From: JBHJGP01 sp050331695
GTDB lineage: Bacteria > Pseudomonadota > Alphaproteobacteria > Geminicoccales > Geminicoccaceae
Reading direction: 5' to 3'
Length of the DNA stretch: 21,399 nucleotides
Assembly: GCA_050331695.1 (NCBI GenBank)
Contig: JBHJGP010000027.1
Coordinates: forward strand, 1 to 21,399
The notes beneath the pieces are model-generated. The model was not told the DNA's origin. It did not search any database and worked only from the letters and a program-made list of their open reading frames with translations. Each line of letters begins with the position of its first letter. The stretch's first letter is position 1. Below are positions 15,227 to 21,399 of the stretch, piece after piece. A program made the translations under genes and the position numbers.

Positions 15227-16300
15227 GTGTTTGCCATGTTCAATTCGTGTTTGCGGTCGGGTTTTTCTCGCCGGCGCCTGATCAAGCTTTCCGCGGCGGC
15301 GATGTCGTTACCGGCGCTTTCCGCGAGCTCCGGCTGCACGGTTGGCTATGAGGGCAAGGTGTCTGACCATTTCGATGGCGAGCGTTTCTTTACGCCCTGG
15401 GCCAGCCCGACCAATGGTTTCGGCGCGTTCGTACGCTGGCAGTGGACGAGAGACCCGGAGCCCTGGCCCGAAAGCGTCGAAAATCTTTATCACGACAAGC
15501 CGCCGAAAAGAGCCGGCGGGGTCCGGGTGGCCTGGGTCGGCCATGCCACCGTCTTGCTCCAGATCGACGGCTACAACATCCTGACCGATCCCCACTGGTC
15601 GGAACGGGCCAGTCCGGTGTCCTGGGCCGGCCCGAAGCGGATTCGTCCGCCGGGCATCGCCTTCGAGGACTTGCCGCCGATTGATCTCGTTCTGGTCTCA
15701 CACAACCACTATGACCATCTGGATCTGGAAACGCTGGCCCGGCTGGACGGCGCCCATGGGCCTGTCATCGTCACCCCTTTGGGCAATGGCGAGCTGATCC
15801 GCGGCTCGGCGCCGGGTTCAACCATTCGGGAGCTCGATTGGGGCGAGAACACACGGTTTCAGGATCTCACCATCACGGCCAGCCCCGCCCAGCACTGGTC
15901 GTCGCGGGCAGGCGTCGACCGCAACCAGGCCCTCTGGTCCGCTTTCGTTATGACCGGCCCGTCGGCAAACATCTACTATGGCGGTGACACCGGTTATGGC
16001 CCTCATTTGCGCGAAACCGGCCGGTCATTTCGCGCCTTCGACCTGGCGGTGTTACCGATCGGTGCCTACGAGCCCCGGTGGTTCATGTCCTTTCAACACA
16101 TGGACCCGGCCGAAGCGGTCAATGCCCATCTCAATTTGAATGCCCGGCAAAGTCTGGCCGTCCACTTCGAAACGTTTCGCCTGACCGACGAGGCATTTGA
16201 GGAGCCCCGGGCGGAGCTACTGGAAGCGCTCGATCAGGCTTCGATCCCGCGCCACGGATTTCGCGCTCTGCAGGTGGGCGAAGCCTGGACGGTTGCCTGA
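15227..16300 (+). CDS. Tat-exported MBL-fold hydrolase (NAPE-PLD/RomA-like)
   Basis: This 357-residue metallo-beta-lactamase-fold enzyme has complete ligands: SHNHYDHLD (H159, H161, D163, H164), GHATVLLQ upstream, YYGGDTGYG, and a late HFETFRL histidine. It resembles the NAPE-PLD/RomA group of phosphodiesterase-like hydrolases. The N-terminus carries SRRRLIK (14-20), which fits the twin-arginine consensus, followed by a hydrophobic stretch and Cys37 in ASSGC, a possible weak lipobox. It is therefore probably folded with metal in the cytoplasm, then exported and perhaps lipid-anchored. The start is GTG 15227 or ATG 15236. It follows meaB after 18 nt at the end of the rightward run. The substrate is unknown. 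Confidence 0.85.
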   Translation: MFAMFNSCLRSGFSRRRLIKLSAAAMSLPALSASSGCTVGYEGKVSDHFDGERFFTPWASPTNGFGAFVRWQWTRDPEPWPESVENLYHDKPPKRAGGVRVAWVGHATVLLQIDGYNILTDPHWSERASPVSWAGPKRIRPPGIAFEDLPPIDLVLVSHNHYDHLDLETLARLDGAHGPVIVTPLGNGELIRGSAPGSTIRELDWGENTRFQDLTITASPAQHWSSRAGVDRNQALWSAFVMTGPSANIYYGGDTGYGPHLRETGRSFRAFDLAVLPIGAYEPRWFMSFQHMDPAEAVNAHLNLNARQSLAVHFETFRLTDEAFEEPRAELLEALDQASIPRHGFRALQVGEAWTVA

Positions 16301-16304
16301 CTTC

Positions 16305-16322
16305 TTCTCGATCAGCCGAGAA
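16305..16322. terminator. Hairpin in convergent gap
   Basis: TTCTCG (16305-16310) and CGAGAA (16317-16322) pair perfectly around ATCAGC. It fills the 23-bp gap between the convergent MBL hydrolase and MFS genes, so a bidirectional terminator is plausible. There is no clear T tract. Confidence 0.35.
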
Positions 16323-16323
16323 A

Positions 16324-17610
16324 TCAGCGAGGCTCGAGCGAGCGGGCCAGGTCACGGCGTGTGGCAACGATCCAACCGACCGTCACAAGGCAGAAGAGCG
16401 CGCCGATCGCGAAGGGCAGTCGCATCCCCCAATAGTCCGCGGCGATACCCATAAACAGGGCACCGAGCGCCGGCGCCGCCCGAAAGATGATGCTGTAGAG
16501 CGACATGACCCGCCCGAGCCGATCGTCATCGACGACCAGTTGGGTCAGGGTTTGGGTGGCGACGCCGCCCGTGGCCAGCGCCAGGCCGGTAAGACCCGCC
16601 AGCACCAGCGCCAGATCAAAGCGGGGCGCCAAGGCCAGGCCCAATAGGCTGACGGCGGCCACGATATGCGCGCGAATGACGATGCGGGTGAGCCCGGCCG
16701 CTCCTGAGCGTTGCGCCAGCCAAACCCCGGCTGCCATGGCGCCGAGCCCGATCGCGGCACTGAGCATGGCCAGACCGTCGGCGCCCCGGCCCATCGTCTG
16801 ATCGGCAAATCCGGGCAGCAATTCGATAAAGGCGCGCATGCCGAGACCGATCACCAGCTGCATGAGGATCAAGGGGCCGATGCCCGGGTGGGCGGCCGCA
16901 TATCGTAAGCCCTCCATGATATCGCCCACGATCGGCCGTCTGCCGTTCGCCGTCTTTGGCTTGGCCGGTGCCAGATGAATGTAGTGGATGGCGCCGACCA
17001 GCAGCGCCGAGGTCACAGCATCGAACAGGAAGACCCAGGCGACGTCGGCGAAAACGATGACGAGGCCGGCGATCGCCGGTCCGGCAAAGCGGGCCAGATT
17101 GAAGACGATCGCGTTGATGGCGATGGCGGTGGAGAGATTGGCTGCGGGCACCAGCGTGCGCGTAATCGCCATGCGGGACGGCGCCTTGAAGCCCATGGTC
17201 AGGCCGTTGGCGAGCACGATCAGCGTCAAGAGCTCGACCGTCATCAAGCCCATCAACGTCAGAAGCGCCAAGGTCAGGGAAAAGAGAAGCGATAGGATCT
17301 GCGTGGCCCGGATGATCATCAAACGATCGCTGCGGTCGGCGATCACACCGGCCAAGGGCGTCACCACGATTGTCGGAAACAGATCGGCGAAGGCGACGAG
17401 GCCAAGCCAGAAGCCGGAGCCGGTCAGCTCCCAGGCGAGCCAGCCAACGGCGATCCGCTGCGCCCACATACCGATGAGGGAGACCGCGTTGCCGCCGGTG
17501 TAGAGGGCGAAATTGCGCTGCGCGAAAGCCGCCCAGATACGGCCGATGCCCTGCGGCTCAGGGTTCCCGGTATCTTCACTTGACGAGGGGCGAGGAACAG
17601 GTCGGGCCAT
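16324..17610 (-). CDS. MFS transporter, EntS/MFS_3-like
   Basis: This is a 428-residue major facilitator protein with twelve hydrophobic segments. The N-terminal half carries NAVSLIGMWAQRIAVGWLAWELTGSGFWLGL, typical of the MFS_3/enterobactin-exporter group. GVIADRSDRLMIIRATQ is the family cytoplasmic loop-2 motif (GxLADRxxRR-like). LGRVMSLYSIIFRAAPALGALFMG in the second half repeats the pattern. Such proteins export siderophores, drugs or metabolites; the cargo cannot be assigned. It lies 79 bp downstream of the anti-sigma gene and may be read with it, but this gap also contains a near-palindrome (17622-17634). Confidence 0.9.
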   Translation of the reverse strand: MARPVPRPSSSEDTGNPEPQGIGRIWAAFAQRNFALYTGGNAVSLIGMWAQRIAVGWLAWELTGSGFWLGLVAFADLFPTIVVTPLAGVIADRSDRLMIIRATQILSLLFSLTLALLTLMGLMTVELLTLIVLANGLTMGFKAPSRMAITRTLVPAANLSTAIAINAIVFNLARFAGPAIAGLVIVFADVAWVFLFDAVTSALLVGAIHYIHLAPAKPKTANGRRPIVGDIMEGLRYAAAHPGIGPLILMQLVIGLGMRAFIELLPGFADQTMGRGADGLAMLSAAIGLGAMAAGVWLAQRSGAAGLTRIVIRAHIVAAVSLLGLALAPRFDLALVLAGLTGLALATGGVATQTLTQLVVDDDRLGRVMSLYSIIFRAAPALGALFMGIAADYWGMRLPFAIGALFCLVTVGWIVATRRDLARSLEPR

Positions 17611-17616
17611 GCCCGA
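17602..17616 (-). promoter_or_regulatory. Hairpin with the MFS start codon as its loop
   Basis: Read leftward the sequence is TCGGGC ATG GCCCGA: six G/C-rich base pairs closing on the start codon itself. In the mRNA this could hide the start and lower initiation. Part of the symmetry comes from the codons for Ala and Arg after the Met, so coincidence is possible. Confidence 0.4.
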
Positions 17617-17621
17617 TCAGG

Positions 17622-17634
17622 TTCCGTAACGGAA
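17622..17634. promoter_or_regulatory. Near-palindrome upstream of the MFS gene
   Basis: TTCCG and CGGAA flank TAA, 12 bp upstream of the MFS start. The position just before the start suits a repressor or an upstream part of the leader structure. No regulator is adjacent, so the call rests on symmetry. Confidence 0.25.
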
Positions 17635-17689
17635 TGAGACGATTGCCATGGCTTAAGCTTCGCCTAGCCGGCATGTCTGTCAACGTGGG

Positions 17690-18547
17690 TTAGCCGTCGT
17701 TTGGCAATTGGACCAGCGTGCCGATCAGGACGATCGGGCCATGTTCGGCGGGTGAGGGTGCACCGCCCTCCGGTTCGACCGTGACCGCCAATGTGACGCC
17801 CTGGGGCAACTGGTCGAGTACCGGCGGCGGCAGTTCGCCCCGGGTGACCTCCCGTTCCGCCACCAAGCCGAGAGACACCGGTTCCGGTCGGCCCTCGATC
17901 ACCGCCCATAGTTCGAAATCCTGATTGGGATCGATTTCGGGGCTCGCGACCGGGCTGATTGACACTTCGGTCGCCGTTCCGACGCTTCGGACCAGCCAAC
18001 CGGGCTCGTCCTGGCTGGGGCGCAATAGGGCCACCACCGTCGTTGGCTCCGGTTCGCCAAGCCAGGCGGGCAAACCCGGAATGGTGTCTCGTTCCAGAAA
18101 GACAAGCGCGGCGAGCGCAGCAGCGGCGAGCGCCGAGACGCCGCCGAACAGACGCCAGCGTGTGAGACGGCGTCGAACCGCGGCCAATCGGTCGCTCAGC
18201 TCCGGCTGATCCCATTCATCACGGGTTTGGTAAGCGTTTCGGCGAACACCCGGCCGCGGCGGGATCGCCTCGACTATTGCCGCCGGTTCCAGCTGCGTCT
18301 CTTCGCTGGTGGCTGTGGTCGCGCCGATGGACCGGTCGATGCGTTGCCAGAGATCCTGGTCCAGCTCGACTTCCGGTACATTGTCGGCGAGCGCGCTGAA
18401 CTGTTCCTGCCAGAAGTCGCAACGTCGAGCGAGCGAGGGATGACTGCTCATCGCCCGCTCGAAGGCGTCCCGCTCGGCGCCCCGGAGCGTGCCGAGCACA
18501 TACTCGCCCGCCAGCACGTCAAAGGCTTTTTCGTCGTTCGCGCTCAT
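17690..18547 (-). CDS. RskA-type anti-sigma factor
   Basis: This is a 285-residue membrane anti-sigma factor. The start at 18547 overlaps the sigma factor stop (ATGA) and gives MSANDEKAFDVLAGEYVLGTL, the classic beginning of the cytoplasmic anti-sigma domain. A single transmembrane helix follows at about 132-151. The periplasmic RskA C-terminal domain has VVALLRPSQDEPGWLV, FELWAVIEGRPEPVSLGLV and a terminal VLIGTLVQLP. It should bind and hold the adjacent ECF sigma factor until a signal triggers release. No HxxxCxxC zinc motif is present, as in other RskA members. Confidence 0.9.
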   Translation of the reverse strand: MSANDEKAFDVLAGEYVLGTLRGAERDAFERAMSSHPSLARRCDFWQEQFSALADNVPEVELDQDLWQRIDRSIGATTATSEETQLEPAAIVEAIPPRPGVRRNAYQTRDEWDQPELSDRLAAVRRRLTRWRLFGGVSALAAAALAALVFLERDTIPGLPAWLGEPEPTTVVALLRPSQDEPGWLVRSVGTATEVSISPVASPEIDPNQDFELWAVIEGRPEPVSLGLVAEREVTRGELPPPVLDQLPQGVTLAVTVEPEGGAPSPAEHGPIVLIGTLVQLPNDG

Positions 18548-19134
18548 CGCTCGATACACAGTTTGAGGGCCATCAGACCGCGGCGGATGCGGCTTTTGAT
18601 GGTGCCGAGCGGCAGCGCCATGCGCTGAGCGATCTGCTCATGGGTGCAGCCGTCGAAAAAGGCCATTGCGATGGCCCGGCTGACATTGCTCTCCAACTGC
18701 TGAAGGCAAACGAACAGGCGGCTCTTTTGCTGATCCACGGAAATCTGTTCGATCATCTCCGGTGTGGGATCGAAAGCCGGCTCGTTCACCTCGTCCAGAT
18801 CCTGCTGGATCGGATGCGCCCGGCGCAGGAGATCGATGCATCGGTGCCGGACGAGCGCGTTGAGCCAGGCCTTGGCCGATCCCCGGTCCGGATCGAAGCT
18901 CCCGGCCGCCGACCATATCTTGACGAAGGCGTCGTGAATGACATCCTCGGCCAGATCCCGGGCGCCCATGATGCGAATGGCGATGGCGAGCAGGCGGGGC
19001 GCGGTCTCATCGTAGAGCTGTTGGAAGGCGCGCTTGTCGCCGCGAGCCGTGGCCAGGAGCAGAGCCTCCAAACCGTCGCCGTCGGACAAGTCATCCGCAT
19101 TCTGTACACGCAGCCGCATTGATCCCGTCGTCAT
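18544..19134 (-). CDS. ECF-type RNA polymerase sigma factor (SigK/RpoE-like)
   Basis: This sigma factor of about 196 residues has region 2 (LLAIAIRIMGARDLAEDVIHDAFVKIW, then the -10 recognition helix AWLNALVRHRCIDLLRR). It also has region 4 (VSRAIAMAFFDGCTHEQIAQRMALPLGTIKSRIRRGLMAL) with the helix-turn-helix. The start at 19134 (MTTGSMRL) is preferred over upstream in-frame codons that only add low-complexity residues; ATG 19119 with GGGA close by is an alternative. It is coupled by overlap to the anti-sigma gene. Pairs of this kind usually respond to oxidative or envelope stress; its regulon cannot be read here. Confidence 0.9.
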   Translation of the reverse strand: MTTGSMRLRVQNADDLSDGDGLEALLLATARGDKRAFQQLYDETAPRLLAIAIRIMGARDLAEDVIHDAFVKIWSAAGSFDPDRGSAKAWLNALVRHRCIDLLRRAHPIQQDLDEVNEPAFDPTPEMIEQISVDQQKSRLFVCLQQLESNVSRAIAMAFFDGCTHEQIAQRMALPLGTIKSRIRRGLMALKLCIER

Positions 19135-19269
19135 ACGATCATCGCACCCGCTATCGCGTGCGATCACGTGAGATCTTACGGCCCGCGAACGGTTTGGATG
19201 CCCGCGATTGCCGGCCGGCAGCACACAAGAGCGTCATTCGCCTTCTTTACGATCTGTCGGCCGAGACGG

Positions 19270-19995
19270 TCACGCCATGTATTGGCCGCCATTGGCGCTG
19301 AGCGTCGAGCCGGTGATAAACCCTGCTTTGTCGTCCGCCAGGAAGACGACACAATCGGCGATTTCTTCCGGCTCGCCCAGGCGGCCCACCGGTATCAGCG
19401 GGATGATCTTGGTATTGAGCACGTCTTCTGGAACGGCGCGGACCATCTCGGTGCCGATATAGCCGGGGGCCACGACGTTGCAGGTGATGCCCTTGCCGGC
19501 GTTCTCCTGAGCGACCGCCTTGGTGAAACCGATCACGGCTGCTTTGGCGGCCGAATAGTTGGCCTGGCCGATCTGACCCTTTTGGCCGTTGATCGACGAG
19601 ATAGAAATGATCCGGCCATAGCCTCGTTCGCGCATGCCCTCGATCACGTTGCGGGTCATGTTGAAGAGGCTGTCGACATTGGTCCGCAAGACGTCGCCCC
19701 ACTTCTCGGGCGTCATACGGTGCAAGGTCGTGTCGCGGGTAATGCCGGCATTGTTGATCAGGATATCGATCGGTCCGAGATCGCCCTCGACCTTGGCCAC
19801 GCCGTCCTTGCAGGCGTCGAAATCACCCACGTCCCATTTGTAGACACTAATGCCGGTTTCGTCCCTGAACTGATTGGCCGCTTCGTCGTTACCACCGTAA
19901 GTCGCGGCCACGCCGTGACCCGCCGCCTTGAGACCCTTGGCGATCGCAGCGCCAATCCCGCGTGTGCCGCCGGTGACCAATGCAACCCTTGCCAT
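19270..19995 (-). CDS. phaB: Acetoacetyl-CoA reductase
   Basis: This is a 241-residue short-chain dehydrogenase that reduces acetoacetyl-CoA to (R)-3-hydroxybutyryl-CoA with NADPH for PHB synthesis. The cofactor loop is TGGTRGIG (8-15), with NNAG at 81-84. The catalytic Ser134, Tyr147 and Lys151 lie in SINGQKGQIGQANYSAAK, the run diagnostic of PhaB as opposed to FabG. A strong GGAGG lies 7 nt upstream of the ATG. phaA and phaC are not in the window. It is divergent from the transhydrogenase gene, which would supply NADPH. Confidence 0.93.
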   Translation of the reverse strand: MARVALVTGGTRGIGAAIAKGLKAAGHGVAATYGGNDEAANQFRDETGISVYKWDVGDFDACKDGVAKVEGDLGPIDILINNAGITRDTTLHRMTPEKWGDVLRTNVDSLFNMTRNVIEGMRERGYGRIISISSINGQKGQIGQANYSAAKAAVIGFTKAVAQENAGKGITCNVVAPGYIGTEMVRAVPEDVLNTKIIPLIPVGRLGEPEEIADCVVFLADDKAGFITGSTLSANGGQYMA

Positions 19996-20321
19996 CTGTC
20001 GTCCTCCCTATTGGCTGATTGCCGAGACGCACTCTCTGGAGCCTTTGTCTAATCAGCTAGCCCCAGAACTGATCCGTGACCACCGGTTTGTTGGCGGATC
20101 ATGGCGGACTGGGTTTGCATCACCCTCATCTTCGCGGTCCCGCGTCGAGCGCATGCGAGCTCTGCGCCGGCGGCTCTTGTCGGTCGAGGCATTGTTTTCA
20201 CTTAGCTTGTGGCGCTAGAAGCGTCTCAACAAGATGCCCGGCCGTTGCGGCGTCATCTGTCCGCCTTCGGGTTCGATGTTGGTTTTGTGCAAAAAACGTG
20301 TGGAGGGAGGCCGGCTGGCGA
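19996..20321. other. Divergent intergenic region between phaB and pntAA
   Basis: No gene is seen in this 326-bp region, which must hold promoters for both flanking genes. The clearest structure is an inverted repeat at 20070-20101. GGAGGGAGG at 20302-20310 is the likely ribosome binding region for pntAA, though its spacing of about 11 nt is long. I could not identify convincing -35/-10 pairs. Confidence 0.5.
20070..20101. repeat. Inverted repeat in the phaB/pntAA intergenic region
   Basis: TGATCCG (20070-20076) and CGGATCA (20095-20101) are perfect complements separated by 18 nt. The spacing suits a two-half-site operator or a hairpin. It lies 75-106 bp upstream of phaB, where a regulator could act on its promoter. 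Confidence 0.35.
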
Positions 20322-21399
20322 ATGAAGATCGGGATTCCAAAGGAACTCGAGCCGGGCGAAGCTAGGATCGCCGTGTCGCCGGACACGGCGAAACGCCTAG
20401 TCGGCCTTGGGGTGGATGTGGTCGTCGAACGCGGTGCCGGTCTTGAAGCGGCCTTCGAGGACAGTGCCTTCGAGGAGGCCGGTGCAACCCTGAGCGATGT
20501 CGACGGCGTTTGGTCCTCGGATATCGTGCTCAAGGTCAGGCGTCCGCAGGACGATGAGATGGGCCGGCTGCGGAACGATCAGGTCCTGATCGGTGCCCTG
20601 GATCCCTACCAGAATAAGGACCAGGTGAAGCGTTACGCCGAGGCCCGTATCAGCGCGTTCTCGCTGGAGCTCCTGCCACGCACCACCCGGGCCCAGGCAA
20701 TGGACATCCTGTCTTCCCAGGCCAACCTCGCCGGCTACAAGGCGGTGGTCGACGCCATCGCCGCCTACACCCGGGTCATGCCGATGATGATGACGGCGGC
20801 GGGAACCGTGACGCCGGCGAAACTGTTTGTCGTCGGTGCCGGTGTCGCTGGTCTCCAGGCGATCGCCACCGCCCGGCGGATGGGGGCGGTGGTTTCGGCG
20901 ACCGATGTCCGGCCGGCCTCGAAGGGCGAGGTCGAAAGCCTGGGCGCCAAGTTCGTCGGTTTCGTGCCGGACGACATGGACGATGCGGAATCGGGGGGCT
21001 ACGCCCGGGCGCTGACCGAAGAGGAGCAGGCCAAGCAGGCCGAGATGGTTGCCGATCACATCAAGAGCCAGGATCTGGTCATCACCACCGCCCAGATCCC
21101 CGGGCGCAAGGCGCCGCGTATCGTCAACGGCGATATGGTGGCATCGATGAAGCGGGGTGCGGTGATCTTCGATCTTGCGGCCGAGAGCGGCGGCAATGTT
21201 GAGGGATCGAAGCCCGGCGAACATGTGCGCACGGACAATGACGTCACCATCATCGGCGGCAAGAATGTGCCTGCGACCCTGGCGCCTGCCGCCAGTTCCC
21301 TGTTCGCCCGCAATCTCTTCAACTTTCTCGGTTTGTTGATCGAAAAGGACGACGACGGTCCGTCGCTCAAGATCGACACCGACGACAATCTCGTTGCCG
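20322..21399 (+). CDS. pntAA: NAD(P) transhydrogenase subunit alpha part 1, 3' end cut by window
   Basis: The first 359 codons of PntAA are present; the family is about 375-385 residues, so only the tail is missing. This is the soluble NAD(H)-binding domain I of proton-translocating transhydrogenase, which uses the proton gradient to make NADPH from NADH. Marks are the alanine-dehydrogenase-like start MKIGIPKELEPGEARIAVSP, RAQAMDILSSQANLAGYKAV (123-142), the nucleotide loop GAGVAG (172-177) with Asp195 at the end of the next strand, and the mobile-loop region DDAESGGYARAL. The split into AA/AB/B subunits is typical of alphaproteobacteria. pntAB and pntB are expected just beyond the edge. Confidence 0.95.
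   Translation, partial: MKIGIPKELEPGEARIAVSPDTAKRLVGLGVDVVVERGAGLEAAFEDSAFEEAGATLSDVDGVWSSDIVLKVRRPQDDEMGRLRNDQVLIGALDPYQNKDQVKRYAEARISAFSLELLPRTTRAQAMDILSSQANLAGYKAVVDAIAAYTRVMPMMMTAAGTVTPAKLFVVGAGVAGLQAIATARRMGAVVSATDVRPASKGEVESLGAKFVGFVPDDMDDAESGGYARALTEEEQAKQAEMVADHIKSQDLVITTAQIPGRKAPRIVNGDMVASMKRGAVIFDLAAESGGNVEGSKPGEHVRTDNDVTIIGGKNVPATLAPAASSLFARNLFNFLGLLIEKDDDGPSLKIDTDDNLVA

Overview
The window looks like ordinary chromosome of a GC-rich alphaproteobacterium, probably a Rhodospirillales/Kiloniellales-type heterotroph. This is inferred from an adenosylcobalamin-dependent methylmalonyl-CoA mutase with separate small and large subunits, PhaB, split transhydrogenase subunit PntAA, an ECF sigma/RskA-type anti-sigma pair, and dense operons with 4-base ATGA/GTGA overlaps. 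No rRNA, tRNA, CRISPR array or intact transposase was seen.

Layout. (1) Positions 1-498 are mostly non-coding. They may hold the first codons of a leftward gene, a terminator-like hairpin, a large 54-nt imperfect hairpin and a 14-bp palindrome. (2) Positions 499-1526 carry a two-gene unit of a cupin and a RidA-like protein, both with signal peptides. (3) Positions 1667-5222 look like a decayed accessory island: a leftward family-4-like glycosyltransferase, a very AT-rich stretch (about 20% GC by count at 3001-3060), a broken 3' fragment of a flavin reductase gene, a short orphan ORF and a methyltransferase pseudogene with indels and two in-frame TAG codons. (4) Positions 5313-7407 carry three leftward genes: an intact flavin reductase paralogous to the fragment, a small membrane protein, and an exported metallo-beta-lactamase-fold protein with altered metal-ligand motifs.

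(5) Positions 7567-16300 form one tightly packed rightward run: AEC transporter, sulfotransferase-like protein, exported PHB-depolymerase-like esterase, mutA, mutB, meaB, and a Tat-signal MBL-fold hydrolase. MutAB converts methylmalonyl-CoA to succinyl-CoA, and MeaB protects or reactivates it. This fits propionyl-CoA use from odd-chain or branched substrates, polyesters or the ethylmalonyl-CoA pathway. (6) Positions 16324-19995 are leftward: MFS exporter, anti-sigma factor, ECF sigma factor and phaB. (7) pntAA starts at 20322 and runs off the right edge. PhaB consumes NADPH and transhydrogenase makes it, so the divergent phaB/pntAA arrangement is metabolically sensible.

I found no clear undescribed system. 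The most interesting signals are the exported cupin/RidA pair with a substituted RidA active site, the large hairpin at 143-196, the island with flavin-reductase sequence on both sides of a methyltransferase pseudogene, and the non-canonical MBL protein.
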